A stretch of 64,000 bases of DNA. It comes from Fibrivirga algicola (GTDB lineage Bacteria; Bacteroidota; Bacteroidia; Cytophagales; Spirosomataceae). The notes under the pieces were generated by a model. That model did not search any database, had not been told where the DNA came from, and was given only the letters and a program-made list of their open reading frames with translations. This document shows, piece by piece, positions 25,788 to 34,813 of this stretch; the first letter of the stretch is position 1, and each line of letters starts with the position of its first letter. The position numbers and the translations under genes were made by a program. Where the stretch lies: contig NZ_WAEL01000007.1 of assembly GCF_011742925.1 (NCBI RefSeq), positions 186,001 through 250,000 on the forward strand, read 5' to 3'.

Positions 25788-26510
25788 CTACTTCTTCTTG
25801 CCGCCCGGAATAGTCGGACGTACCTCGATCTTGCTGGGGAGCGTGCGCGGGTGCATGCTGAGCAGATCGATCACCAGTTTGCCAATGTCTTCCGGCTGAA
25901 TTTTCCACGCATCTGCATCGGATGGCGTGTGGTCCGCAAATTCGGTAGCCACGGAGCCAGGCATGATGGTGCTCACTTTGATGCCTTCGCTACGCAGATC
26001 GAGCATAATGGCCTGCGAAAAGCCTACCAGACCAAACTTACTGGCGTTGTAGGCCGATCCTTTCTCGAAGAAGTTGGTACCGGCCAGGCTGGCAATGCTA
26101 ATGAAGTAGCCTTCGGTTTTCTTCAGTTCGTCGATGCTGGCCTTAGCCGAGTTGAACACACCCGTCAGGTTAATGTCAATGGTTTCCTGCCACTGCTCGG
26201 GCGTTAGTTCCTGGATAGGGGCGAAGTGGCCCACGCCTGCATTGGCGATGACGTAATCGAGCCGGCCCCACTGTTGCACGACGGCATCGACTACCGCCTG
26301 TTGCGAGGCCAGATTGCGCACATCGGCGGCCATGCCTATCGCATATCCGTCTTTGATCGAATTCAATTGCTGAGCGGCCTTATCGGCGGCTTCCTGCGAG
26401 CGGCTGGTAACGGCCACTTTCACGCCCGCCTTGATGAGTGCTTCGGCCACACCGTAGCCAATGCCTTTTGAGCCCCCCGTTACGAGCGCTGTTCTGATAT
26501 GATCTGCCAT
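25788..26510 (-). CDS. Short-chain dehydrogenase/reductase
   Basis: The 240-residue protein is a classical SDR. It has the cofactor motif TGGSKGIG (residues 11-18), the structural NAG (90-92), catalytic Ser near 139-141 and the YxxxK pair Tyr154/Lys158 in SAYNASKFG. The residue pattern after the second strand (VTSRSQE) suggests NADPH preference. The closest general description is 3-oxoacyl-ACP-reductase-like or sepiapterin-reductase-like SDR; the substrate is not predictable. It is transcribed alone on the minus strand and shares a bidirectional terminator with gre. Confidence 0.93.
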   Translation of the reverse strand: MADHIRTALVTGGSKGIGYGVAEALIKAGVKVAVTSRSQEAADKAAQQLNSIKDGYAIGMAADVRNLASQQAVVDAVVQQWGRLDYVIANAGVGHFAPIQELTPEQWQETIDINLTGVFNSAKASIDELKKTEGYFISIASLAGTNFFEKGSAYNASKFGLVGFSQAIMLDLRSEGIKVSTIMPGSVATEFADHTPSDADAWKIQPEDIGKLVIDLLSMHPRTLPSKIEVRPTIPGGKKK

Positions 26511-26662
26511 AGTCTACATAAGACAACAACGGCTCTATAGGTTTCGAAAAAGCCTTGATTTTAGTTAACTGCCCGGTGCGTGGCGCTGTCAGTCAGTGCA
26601 GCCAGGGGATAACAATGAACATTAAATTGGCGTTAAGAAAGGGAACGCGCAACGACAACGAG

Positions 26663-27835
26663 ATGAAAAACGGCCTTTCTGTAGTAGCACTGGTAGGCAT
26701 AGCCGCCAGCCTGTCAACCACTTCCTGCAAACAAACCGATACGGTAGCGATTGGTGATACACTCACGACAAACCCGACCGGAACCCCAACCATACGTACC
26801 CAGACCTTGCTGACAGGCTATGAAATTATCTGGGGCATGGACTTCCTGCCGAACGGAAACCTGATCTTCGGGGAAAAACGCGGCCGGATATACCAGCGTA
26901 CCGGGGAGACCGTAACGCAGCTAACCGGCCTGCCAACCGACATAAATACCACGAGTCAGGGTGGTTTGCTGGATATTCGTGTTCACCCGAACTATGCCGC
27001 CAACGGCTGGGTCTACGCTTCCTATGCTGCCACGGTCTCCGGAACTACCAACACCAGCCTTAAACTGATTCGCTTCAAGATCAACGGCACCGCACTGACC
27101 GATGTGCAATCCATCTTTCAGGCCGCGCCCACTAACCAATGGAAAGGTCATTATGGAAGCCGGATCGAGTTTGACAGAAATGGCCTGCTTTACCTGAGTA
27201 TTGGCGAAGGCGGTCCATCGACCTATGGTGGGGCCTCGTCGCCAAATAAGAATGCCCAGAATGTGCAGACCGAGTGGGGGAAAGTGCACCGCATGACCGA
27301 CACTGGTGCCGTGCCCGCTGACAACCCGGTTCTGCCCGGAAACACAGCCGCTACGACAGTCTATTCGTACGGACACCGAAATCCTCAGGGTCTGATTCTG
27401 AACCCAACCACTGGCGACCTGTGGGAAAGTGAACATAGTGCCAAGGGGGGCGACGAACTCAATATTGTGCAAAAAGGAAAAAATTACGGCTGGCCGCTGG
27501 TCTCCTCCGGCGTGAACTATGACGGTACAACCATTTCGGCGAGCCCAACCATGGCAGGCGTAGAAAGCCCCCTGTTCACCTGGACGCCCTCTATTGGTCC
27601 CTGTGGCCTGGCGTTCATCACCAGCGACTCGTTTAAAAGTTGGAAGGGCAACCTGCTGGTTGGTGGGCTGGCACTGACGTACCTGAGCCGTCTGGAACTG
27701 AACGGAAACCAGGTGGTCAGAGAATCAAAGCTGCTGGAAGGCAACCGCGTACGGAACGTGAAGCAAGCACCGGACGGCAGCATCTACGTATCGGTGGAGG
27801 GGCCGGGGCGAATTATCCGATTGTCGGCTGACTAG
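26663..27835 (+). CDS. PQQ-type sugar dehydrogenase lipoprotein (glucose/sorbosone dehydrogenase family)
   Basis: The frame opens at a TTG (26555) and has an ATG at 26615, but the lipoprotein signal starts at the ATG at 26663 (MKNGLSVVALVGIAASLSTTSC), giving about 390 residues. The body is a six-bladed beta-propeller of the glucose/sorbosone dehydrogenase family: GYEIIWGMDFLPNGNLIFGEKRG, GGLLDIRVHPNY, YGHRNPQGLILNPTTGDLWESEHSAKGGDELN, GKNYGWP and the closing VRNVKQAPDGSIYVSVEGPGRIIRL. Relatives oxidise aldoses in the periplasm using PQQ, with the His of the GHRNPQG segment near the active site. Substrate is unproven. Confidence 0.92.
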   Translation: MKNGLSVVALVGIAASLSTTSCKQTDTVAIGDTLTTNPTGTPTIRTQTLLTGYEIIWGMDFLPNGNLIFGEKRGRIYQRTGETVTQLTGLPTDINTTSQGGLLDIRVHPNYAANGWVYASYAATVSGTTNTSLKLIRFKINGTALTDVQSIFQAAPTNQWKGHYGSRIEFDRNGLLYLSIGEGGPSTYGGASSPNKNAQNVQTEWGKVHRMTDTGAVPADNPVLPGNTAATTVYSYGHRNPQGLILNPTTGDLWESEHSAKGGDELNIVQKGKNYGWPLVSSGVNYDGTTISASPTMAGVESPLFTWTPSIGPCGLAFITSDSFKSWKGNLLVGGLALTYLSRLELNGNQVVRESKLLEGNRVRNVKQAPDGSIYVSVEGPGRIIRLSAD

Positions 27836-27997
27836 CCGTTCGCCGGGGCATATTAGCCAAAAAGGGAGCGCGTAGATTTCCAACGGAAAAGCGCTGGTTC
27901 GGGTCACTGCATGGGGGAAGAAAAAAGAACTGGATGTGTACGTAACTGTCGCAGTCAGTTACCAAATTGCCCCCTGTATTCCTAAACTACGACCGTT
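27836..27997. other. Intergenic region without recognised signals
   Basis: These 162 bp separate the sugar dehydrogenase from the next + strand gene. I find no clear promoter box, terminator or small ORF. Confidence 0.4.
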
Positions 27998-29176
27998 GTG
28001 AAAATAGCATGTACCCTGGCGATTGCCCTGGCCCTGAATTGCCTCCAACACCTTGTCGCCCAGCCGGTGCAGCAGGGGAAACAATCACCCACTCTGTATT
28101 TCGTGTTGACTGATAGCACCATTGTGTCCGGCCGCCTGGTTCGTCAGGACAGCAACGTAGTGGTAGTTCGTAAACGCGACGGTAACCTGACCTACCTGGA
28201 ACCCTATCAGATCGTTCGGCAAACGGCCACCAGGCCTGGTCAGGCCAGTCAGTCGGGCAGTGCAGTAACCTCGTTTAGCCTGAAAGACGGATCGACGGTC
28301 TATGGTCGGGTGGTGCGGCAGACACCCGTAGCAGTGGTGGTTCGGCAGGCCAACGGCACTCAGACGTACATTGACCCGACGGATATTCTAAGCACGGGAA
28401 CGGTGGCTGCGTCAACGGATTTGCCGTCACTGCCCCTTACGAAACAGTACGTACCCGTAGCCGACGACCCCGGTGCGATGCCTTACCTGATGGGCAATCA
28501 GACGACCTTTACTCCCGGTGCCGGAACCGTATATTATCGAAATACGTACCTGATCAGAAACGAATTGGAGGCGGGTATTACCAATGGCTGGAGCGTTGGT
28601 GTCATCGTTAATCCTTTGTTTAACAACCTATACCAGACGTCCAGGCTGTTTAGTGAGGCCATATACACCAATACCAACTTCGGTACTCAGCTATATAGCC
28701 GCGTCGCTATACCGCTTGGACGAAAGGTGCACCTGGGTGCCGGGCTGATCGCGCAGCTTCAATCCCCGTCCTTTGCCGATCAGCTCACGAGTGCTTTTCT
28801 GGGTCGGGTAACCACGACATTCGGCGACCAGCGTAACAACATTACGCTGGGCTACACATTCGGAATCGATAGCGATCTATCGTATCAGCAGGATGAAGGC
28901 TGGCTGGCAATCGGGGCCATGCAATCGCTTAGTCCGTCGCTGACGTTCATCAGCGACAACAGTGTCCGGGTTCGGTCATCGATCTATGGTGGCACACTGG
29001 CGCGGATGAGTGCTGCCCTGCGCATCCACCGCCGGTACCACGCATTTGATCTGGGGTTGCTCACCGCACTCGACCAGATGTACACCTATGGCGGAATTTA
29101 TAACTACAACTACGCCCGCTTTAAGGCCTATCCGTACGTTGGCTATACCGTGCAATTCGGCAAACGGCGGGGGTAA
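27998..29176 (+). CDS. Secreted protein with two SH3-like repeats and a beta-barrel-like C-terminus
   Basis: I do not recognise a named family. The 392-residue protein starts at a GTG and has a signal peptide ending HLVAQ (about residue 22). Two tandem copies of a roughly 40-residue unit follow: TDSTIVSGRLVRQDSNVVVVRKRDG...TYLEPYQI and KDGSTVYGRVVRQTPVAVVVRQANG...TYIDPTDI, which look like small beta-barrels. From about residue 165 the chain becomes strand-rich with many aromatic and Gly residues, ending YPYVGYTVQFGKRRG, suggesting an outer-membrane barrel. It is convergent with the esterase gene, only 10 bp away. Role unknown. Confidence 0.75.
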   Translation: MKIACTLAIALALNCLQHLVAQPVQQGKQSPTLYFVLTDSTIVSGRLVRQDSNVVVVRKRDGNLTYLEPYQIVRQTATRPGQASQSGSAVTSFSLKDGSTVYGRVVRQTPVAVVVRQANGTQTYIDPTDILSTGTVAASTDLPSLPLTKQYVPVADDPGAMPYLMGNQTTFTPGAGTVYYRNTYLIRNELEAGITNGWSVGVIVNPLFNNLYQTSRLFSEAIYTNTNFGTQLYSRVAIPLGRKVHLGAGLIAQLQSPSFADQLTSAFLGRVTTTFGDQRNNITLGYTFGIDSDLSYQQDEGWLAIGAMQSLSPSLTFISDNSVRVRSSIYGGTLARMSAALRIHRRYHAFDLGLLTALDQMYTYGGIYNYNYARFKAYPYVGYTVQFGKRRG

Positions 29177-29186
29177 TCGGGCGGTG

Positions 29187-30071
29187 TTAACGCTGGCTGT
29201 TTACCAGAGCCAGTGTTTCCCGGTAGATGATATTGCGCTTCCAGAATAGCTGCTTCACCATGGGTACGTGCTCTTTGCCCGGAATAACGGTGTACTGGCT
29301 ATTGATCCCCAAGGCACGCAATTTTTTGTGAAATGCTTCAGTGCCCAGCGTGATACTTGGGTACGTCTTCCCGCCGGTGTATAATAACATGGGCGGCGCG
29401 CCAGCCTGTACGTTATACAGCGGCGACATGGACCGCCAGCCTGCCGGATCAGTGCCAAACGAGGTCAGGTACTGCTTGTCGCTGGGGAATTCCATCTTTT
29501 TCAGGTAGTCGTACATGTTTATTCCCGCCGGATCGTCCAGAATGGCCCCTTTCACGGGATTAGTGGCTAACCCCAGTTTTGTGAACAAGGCATTGTCGGT
29601 AGCTAGTAACGCAGCTAGTCCGCCGCCGGCCGAATGGCCCATCACGTAGATGCGATTCGGGTCGCCGCCATACTCGGCAATGTGCTGACTCGTCCAGGTA
29701 ACGGCCTGGGCACAGTCGTCGGCCATGGCGGGAACCTGTACAACGGGCGCGAGCCGATAGCTGATCACAACGGCCACTACGCCCTGACTTGCCAGTCGGC
29801 GACCGATGAACCAGTAAATGTTCTTACTGCCGCTGTTCCAGTTGCCGCCGTGAATGAACACGACAACCGGGTAGGGCTTGTCTGTCTTTTTGTTGGGCCG
29901 ATATACGTCGAGGAGGTGCTTCTCCGCGTTGAAATCAGGGGCCGTCGTTGCCTTGTAAGGAATGTTCTTGACGCGCTTGCTGGTAAACGAAAGGCTGAAG
30001 GCGTCTAATGAAAGCAACGTGAACAGGAGGATAAAGCTGGTGAGCGCGACCCGAATGGTGGGGATAAACAT
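29187..30071 (-). CDS. Secreted alpha/beta-hydrolase (esterase, BD-FAE-like)
   Basis: The 294-residue protein has a hydrophobic N-terminal signal (about 7-28) and an alpha/beta-hydrolase domain of the esterase/lipase HGG group: oxyanion-hole HGGNW (residues 74-78), nucleophile elbow GHSAGG with Ser148, and a late His in PGKEHVPM. The sequence LDVYRPN before the oxyanion motif is typical of BD-FAE/kynurenine-formamidase-like esterases, some of which deacetylate xylan oligomers. It is a single minus-strand gene between a convergent and a divergent neighbour; nothing shows its natural substrate. Confidence 0.9.
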   Translation of the reverse strand: MFIPTIRVALTSFILLFTLLSLDAFSLSFTSKRVKNIPYKATTAPDFNAEKHLLDVYRPNKKTDKPYPVVVFIHGGNWNSGSKNIYWFIGRRLASQGVVAVVISYRLAPVVQVPAMADDCAQAVTWTSQHIAEYGGDPNRIYVMGHSAGGGLAALLATDNALFTKLGLATNPVKGAILDDPAGINMYDYLKKMEFPSDKQYLTSFGTDPAGWRSMSPLYNVQAGAPPMLLYTGGKTYPSITLGTEAFHKKLRALGINSQYTVIPGKEHVPMVKQLFWKRNIIYRETLALVNSQR

Positions 30072-30138
30072 GCAGTTGATGAGAAACAGGAGAACGTACT
30101 GCTTACACTAACGTACATTCTGCACTGGTAGTTTTCAT

Positions 30139-30169
30139 TTTGAGGTGGCAGCCCATTCCCGTACTTTCG
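30139..30169 (+). promoter_or_regulatory. Bacteroidota promoter for DinB gene
   Basis: A -33 element TTTG (30139-30142) and a -7 element TACTTTCG (30162-30169; one mismatch to TAnnTTTG) are separated by 19 nt, the consensus spacing. The start ATG at 30175 lies only 5 nt after the -7 box, so the mRNA is probably leaderless. This argues against the GTG at 30145 as the start. Confidence 0.7.
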
Positions 30170-30174
30170 TTTCT

Positions 30175-30750
30175 ATGGAAGATCGCCACCCGTCAACAAT
30201 CACAGGCCCCGTTACCGATGCAGAACGTACGTACGCAGTTGAGATGCTGCTAGCCACCCGCGATAGCCTACGGCAGTCGCTGGCGGGTCTGTCGATGACC
30301 CAGCAGCAGTACAAACCAAACCCCAACCGGTGGTCGATTGCCGAATGTGCCGAACATATCGTGCTCGTCGACCGGGGTATTTTCAAGAGCCTGCAACAGG
30401 GCATGAGCGCCCCGGCCGATCCCGCCAAACGAGCCAGCATACACGTATCGGATGTCTTCGTGATCAAAGCCGTGCGTAGCCGGGGTACGCTCACACAAGC
30501 GCCGCTTCCGTTTGTGCCGACAGGCCGCTACGCCACTGCGGACGAGGCGCTGGCTGTTTTTGAGCAGCAGCGCGCCGCCGCCATCGAGTATGTACAAGAC
30601 GCTACCGCCGATTTTCGGACGCACTACTTCGAGCATCCGTTTCTGGGTACGTTAGATGGCTACCAGGCGGTGCTGTTGCTGGCTTCACATGGCGAACGGC
30701 ATCGGAAACAGATTGAAGAACTAAAGGCTGATCCCGGTTTTCCTGCGTAA
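30175..30750 (+). CDS. DinB-family protein
   Basis: I place the start at the ATG at 30175 because the promoter overlaps the alternative GTG at 30145; the product is 191 residues. It is a DinB/YfiT-like four-helix bundle: MLLATRDSLRQSLAGLSMTQQQY, NRWSIAECAEHIVLVDR with the first metal-binding His, and LLLASHGERHRKQIEEL with the late His pair. These three His positions bind a divalent metal in the family. Bacterial DinB proteins are often thiol-dependent S-transferases, though most have no assigned reaction. The next gene (truC) starts immediately after the TAA with no gap, so they form an operon. Confidence 0.9.
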   Translation: MEDRHPSTITGPVTDAERTYAVEMLLATRDSLRQSLAGLSMTQQQYKPNPNRWSIAECAEHIVLVDRGIFKSLQQGMSAPADPAKRASIHVSDVFVIKAVRSRGTLTQAPLPFVPTGRYATADEALAVFEQQRAAAIEYVQDATADFRTHYFEHPFLGTLDGYQAVLLLASHGERHRKQIEELKADPGFPA

Positions 30751-31467
30751 ATGGCCGAGCTACCTATTCTGTATCAGGCCGGTGGGCTGGTGGCGATCAA
30801 CAAACCCCACGGGCTACTGGTACATCGGTCGTTCATTGCCGCCGATGCCAGTGAGTTTGCCGTGCAGCTACTTCGCGATCAACTGGGTCGGCGGGTGTAT
30901 CCTGTGCATCGCCTCGACCGGAAGACCGGGGGCGTGCTGCTGTTCGCCCTGTCCGACATGCTGAACTCAGCCATGCAGCAGCAGTTTGCCGACGGGCAGG
31001 TGCACAAGACGTACCTGGCCATTGTGCGCGGTTATACGCCCGACGAACTGGACATCGATTACCCCCTCCGGCGCGACGACGGTGATGGTAAGCTGGGTAC
31101 GTTGCAGGAAGCGTTTACGGCCTTAAAAACGCTACAACGAACTGAAGTGCCGATCCCCTTTGGTAAGCACGCCACCTCGCGTTATTCCCTGGTTGAACTC
31201 ACGCCAACGACCGGCCGCATGCACCAGCTCCGGAAACACATGGCGCATATTTTCCACCCGATTATCGGTGATCGGCCGCATGGGTGCAACAAACAGAACA
31301 AGTTGTTTCTGGACCAATTTGGTATGAATACCATGCTGCTACACGCCTGCCGCCTGCAATTCAACCGCCCCGACACAAACGAATCTATCACTATCGAAGC
31401 CCCGTTTCAGGACGAGTTCACCCGAATGCTGGGTACATTGTTTGGCGAACAGGCTGTTGATGCGTAG
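30751..31467 (+). CDS. truC: tRNA pseudouridine(65) synthase TruC
   Basis: The 238-residue protein is an RluA-family pseudouridine synthase: INKPHGLLVHRS, catalytic Asp56 in HRLDRKTGGVLLFA, RYSLVELTPTTGRMHQLRKHMAHIFHPIIGDRPHG and LLHACRL. Overall length and sequence, including the VHRS motif, the DYPLRRDDG segment and the NKLF..QFG..TMLLHA order, closely follow E. coli TruC rather than RluC/RluD; there is no S4 domain. TruC isomerises U65 in the T stem of certain tRNAs. The gene starts directly after the DinB stop codon. Confidence 0.88.
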   Translation: MAELPILYQAGGLVAINKPHGLLVHRSFIAADASEFAVQLLRDQLGRRVYPVHRLDRKTGGVLLFALSDMLNSAMQQQFADGQVHKTYLAIVRGYTPDELDIDYPLRRDDGDGKLGTLQEAFTALKTLQRTEVPIPFGKHATSRYSLVELTPTTGRMHQLRKHMAHIFHPIIGDRPHGCNKQNKLFLDQFGMNTMLLHACRLQFNRPDTNESITIEAPFQDEFTRMLGTLFGEQAVDA

Positions 31468-31581
31468 AGGAGTAGCTGTGTTGCGCTTTATGCCCGTTTG
31501 CTCAGCACCCTTCGACCGGGCCGGTTCGCCGCCGTGATCCCCGACAGGCGCAGGGTGACAGCACCCCACCGCCCCCAATTA

Positions 31582-31989
31582 TTACTTCGCCTTTTCGGCA
31601 ACTTTCGGTTTCAAGACGCCGCGGGCAATCGGTTCTGGTTTAGCGGTTGGGGTTTCGTACCGGAGTAGCTGGGCTGACGCAAATTCGTCTTTCGGCTGCT
31701 TCACCATCAGCAGTTGGTACGACCGGGTACCCACCACCAGATTTGAGTACATCACGAATTTGCCGTTTTCGCGGGGGAGGTCCCAGTTGGCAAGCGGTGC
31801 TTTCGATAACACGGCAATATCTTCGTCGGATAGGGCCTTGTAGCTCGTATCGGCCACGAACTGTTTTCCACTCACGCCTTCAATGACCGATACGACGGCT
31901 GGCGGGGTTGGGGCTGGTTTGGTTTGGGCCATCGAGCACCAACTGAGCAACAACAGGAAACCGAGGCTGAGGAATCTTTTCATGAGCAT
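31582..31989 (-). CDS. Small secreted protein of unknown function
   Basis: The 135-residue protein has a signal peptide (MKRFLSLGFLLLLSWCSMAQ; start may be the first Met or Met3). The mature part of about 113 residues has no family I can name; it contains Pro-rich flanks (KPAPTPPAVVS; ETPTAKPEPIARG) around a small beta-rich core (GKFVMYSNLVVGTRSYQLLMVKQ). It is a lone minus-strand gene convergent with truC. A periplasmic location is inferred. Confidence 0.75.
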   Translation of the reverse strand: MLMKRFLSLGFLLLLSWCSMAQTKPAPTPPAVVSVIEGVSGKQFVADTSYKALSDEDIAVLSKAPLANWDLPRENGKFVMYSNLVVGTRSYQLLMVKQPKDEFASAQLLRYETPTAKPEPIARGVLKPKVAEKAK

Positions 31990-32185
31990 ATGGGCAGGCT
32001 ATACCTACCGTTTTTTATCGTCAGCAATAGGTAACAACCCCTTTGCCAGTCCAATAAAAAGCCCCGTACATGCCTGTTTGTTCAGGATTGACCCATTTCC
32101 TGAGCTTGCGTACCGTACCCATATACCATGAATTTCAGTCCATTTTTGCAGGAACCAGAACCGACTGAAGTCCGTGGGGCAGGCG

Positions 32186-33313
32186 TTACAGCTTCAGGTC
32201 GGTGGTCGCGATCATCTCGACCCGTTTTCCCATCTTTTTCTGAATTACGCCGAAGTGGTGCTCGTCGTCGGGGGTAATGAGCGTAATGGCCTCGCCCGAT
32301 GCCTCGGCGCGTCCCGTGCGGCCAATGCGGTGGATGTAATCTTTGGGAGACCGGGGCAATTCGTAGTTGATGACGTGGGGCAGAAACTGAATATCGATTC
32401 CCCTTGCCAGCAGGTCGGTGGCTACCAGAACCGGGAATTCACCCGCTTTAAATGCCGCCAGTGACTCGGTGCGGGCGGCCTGTGTCTTGTGACCATGCAT
32501 AGCCACCGCCCGAATGCCATACTTGCCCAGTTTTGCCACCAGGTTGTCGGCCGTTCGGGTTGTCGACACAAACACCAGTACCTGATTCAATTTTCCCGAG
32601 TTGATCAGGTAGCGCAACAGCGCACTTTTTCGCTCCGGCGTTACCCGGTAGGCGCGCTGTTTTATCAGGTCGATCGACGCTTCTTCTTCGGCAATGTCAA
32701 TATGAACGGGTTCATGCAGCAAGCTGCTGTTCATGTCCTGAATGGCGTCGCCCAGGGTGGCCGAAAACAACAGGGTCTGGCGGTTGGCGGGTAGCTGATC
32801 AAGCACCTGCCTGAGTTCGTCGGCAAAACCCAACTCAAGCATTTTGTCGGCTTCGTCGAGCACCAGCGTATCGATATGCGCGAGGCTAACGACGCGCTGA
32901 GCCAGTAAATCGAGCAGGCGACCGGGCGTGGCTACCAGAATATCGGCGTCGCGGCTGTCTTTTACCTGCGGCGTAACCGACACCCCGCCAAATACCGCCA
33001 CCGTTTTAAGCGGTCGGGGCAGCGACGTGCTGAAGGTTTGGAACACCTCGGCTACCTGGGCGGCCAGTTCACGCGTGGGCACAAGAACCAGTACCTGTAC
33101 ATGCGCTACGCTACGCTGGCGCAGCATCCGTTCGAGAATCGGAAGGACGTACCCAGCCGTTTTGCCCGATCCGGTACGGGCAATGCCCAGCACATCACTA
33201 CCCGCCAGAATGGGCGGAATAGCGGCATCCTGAATGGGGTAGGGTCTGCCGTAGCCCTGTTTGTTGATCGCGCGCAGCAGCGACTTCGATAGGCCGAGGG
33301 AAGAGAAACTCAT
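32186..33313 (-). CDS. DEAD-box RNA helicase (RhlE-like)
   Basis: The 375-residue protein is a compact DEAD-box helicase with all core motifs: Q motif (GYGRPYPIQDAAIP), motif I ARTGSGKT, PTRELAAQ, TPGRLLD, DEAD, FSAT, and HRIGRTGR. It stops soon after the helicase C domain, so it lacks the basic tail used by many relatives for RNA binding. Such proteins unwind short RNA duplexes in ribosome assembly or mRNA decay. It lies 21 nt downstream of another helicase gene on the same strand, and a third helicase is divergently transcribed close by. Confidence 0.94.
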   Translation of the reverse strand: MSFSSLGLSKSLLRAINKQGYGRPYPIQDAAIPPILAGSDVLGIARTGSGKTAGYVLPILERMLRQRSVAHVQVLVLVPTRELAAQVAEVFQTFSTSLPRPLKTVAVFGGVSVTPQVKDSRDADILVATPGRLLDLLAQRVVSLAHIDTLVLDEADKMLELGFADELRQVLDQLPANRQTLLFSATLGDAIQDMNSSLLHEPVHIDIAEEEASIDLIKQRAYRVTPERKSALLRYLINSGKLNQVLVFVSTTRTADNLVAKLGKYGIRAVAMHGHKTQAARTESLAAFKAGEFPVLVATDLLARGIDIQFLPHVINYELPRSPKDYIHRIGRTGRAEASGEAITLITPDDEHHFGVIQKKMGKRVEMIATTDLKL

Positions 33314-33334
33314 GGTATGGGAGAATACGAGGCG

Positions 33335-34663
33335 CTATTTTTTGCCGCTTCGTTTAATGGGCCGACCGTATTTCAGCATCTTCTCGGCGGCATAATCGCG
33401 GCGCACGTTGACTTTCTGATTTTTGGCCAGTTTCTCGTGAAAAGCGGGGCCAACCTCGTCGCGTTTAGGCGCTTTCACGGTAATGGTTTTCATGTTCACC
33501 TTCGGCTTTTCCTCATCGATCAGTACGGGCGAAATCAGCAGGTCGGCGGGTACGGGCACCATTGGAATTGGGTAATTCATCAGCGTTTCGATGGCCGTTT
33601 GGCGGTCCTGCTCGGCATCTGTGATGAAGGCAATAGCGATCCCTTTCTTGTCGGCCCGGCCCGTACGACCAATGCGGTGAATGTAGCTTTCGGGCTCCTC
33701 GGGTAAATCGAAGTTAATCACGTGCGACACGTTGGCCACGTCGATACCCCGCGCCACAATATCGGTCGCGATCAGCACGCGGATGGTGCCGTCCTGAAAC
33801 TGGTTCACCGCCTCGAATCGCTTCACCTGCGCTTTGTTGGAGTGAATGACACCAATGCCGTCTGGAAACCGGTCGACCATCTCGTCATGGAGCAGATCGG
33901 CCAGCGCCTTGGTCGATACAAAGACCAGCACCCGGTTCATTGACTCGTCGCGTTCGAGCAACAGTTGCAGCAGGTTCGTTTTGGTATTGAAGTTGGGCAC
34001 CGGATAGGCCATCTGCGAAATGCCGGCCAGGGGCGTACCTACCGGAGCGGCCTCAACGCGTACCGGACTATTGAAAAACGTCTCGATCAGCAACTCCACA
34101 TCGGGCGTGATGGTGGCCGAGAAGAGCAGGTTTTGCCGTTTGGGCGGCAGTAGATCCAGGATGATTTTAAGCTGAGCCCGGAAGCCCAGGTTCAGCATTT
34201 CGTCGACCTCATCGATGACCAGCTTCTTGACCAGCTTCATCTTCACGGCCCCCGACGCCAGTAGGTCAACCAGTCGGCCGGGCGTGGCAATAAGTACGTC
34301 GGCACCCTGCTGCACGGCGGCCGTTTGTGGTTTCAGGTTCACCCCGCCATATACGCCCACCACGGTCAGGTTCATGTAGGTAGTAAGCTGCTGCACCGTT
34401 TCGACCACCTGCACCACCAGCTCACGTGTGGGCACCAGCACGATCAGTTGGGGGGTACGTTCCTTCGAAAACTGGTACTGCCGCAGGCAGGGCAGGAGGT
34501 AAGCAATGGTTTTACCAGTACCCGTCTGGGCAATTCCGCAGACATCGCGCCCCGACATCACCACTGAATAAACCCGTTCCTGAATGGGCGTAGGTGTCGT
34601 TAGGCCCAGGTCGCTAAGGGCATTGAGCAGGGGTTTGTTGAGATTGAAATCTGCGAAAGTCAT
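33335..34663 (-). CDS. DEAD-box RNA helicase, DEVD variant
   Basis: The 442-residue protein has the DEAD-box core: Q motif (LTTPTPIQERVY), motif I AQTGTGKT, PTRELVVQ, TPGRLVD, FSAT and HRIGRTGR. Motif II reads DEVD instead of DEAD, a conservative variation in ATP-binding motif II that is seen in other members. The C-terminal tail (about residues 370-442) is Lys/Arg-rich (KVNVRRDYAAEKMLKYGRPIKRSGKK) and probably contacts RNA. It is the first gene of a two-helicase operon and has a good -7 promoter box 22 nt before its ATG. Confidence 0.94.
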   Translation of the reverse strand: MTFADFNLNKPLLNALSDLGLTTPTPIQERVYSVVMSGRDVCGIAQTGTGKTIAYLLPCLRQYQFSKERTPQLIVLVPTRELVVQVVETVQQLTTYMNLTVVGVYGGVNLKPQTAAVQQGADVLIATPGRLVDLLASGAVKMKLVKKLVIDEVDEMLNLGFRAQLKIILDLLPPKRQNLLFSATITPDVELLIETFFNSPVRVEAAPVGTPLAGISQMAYPVPNFNTKTNLLQLLLERDESMNRVLVFVSTKALADLLHDEMVDRFPDGIGVIHSNKAQVKRFEAVNQFQDGTIRVLIATDIVARGIDVANVSHVINFDLPEEPESYIHRIGRTGRADKKGIAIAFITDAEQDRQTAIETLMNYPIPMVPVPADLLISPVLIDEEKPKVNMKTITVKAPKRDEVGPAFHEKLAKNQKVNVRRDYAAEKMLKYGRPIKRSGKK

Positions 34664-34685
34664 GGTATTGCCGGCTAATAAACTG

Positions 34686-34693
34686 CAAAGGTA
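34686..34693 (-). promoter_or_regulatory. -7 promoter box for minus-strand helicase operon
   Basis: On the minus strand the sequence reads TACCTTTG, an exact match to TAnnTTTG, ending 22 nt before the helicase ATG at 34663. No clear -33 TTTG is visible at the ideal distance. Confidence 0.6.
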
Positions 34694-34801
34694 CGGTAAA
34701 GCGCCAAGGGCTGCGCGACCCGTATAGGTAGATAGAAGCCCAAACGCACCCTATAAGGTTTCAAATCGGCGTAACTCGGCCCGGATCGCCTCGATAAGCT
34801 G

Positions 34802-34809
34802 TACTTTTG
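34802..34809 (+). promoter_or_regulatory. -7 promoter box touching the start of the DbpA-like helicase gene
   Basis: TACTTTTG matches TAnnTTTG exactly and ends only 4 nt before the ATG at 34814. Transcription from it would begin at or next to the start codon, giving a leaderless mRNA. A -33 element is not evident. Confidence 0.55.
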
Positions 34810-34813
34810 CGGT

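Noticed and set aside
29177-29186. Possible terminator between the convergent 27998 and 29187 genes
   Set aside because: Only 10 bp separate the stops and I see no inverted repeat or T-run there.
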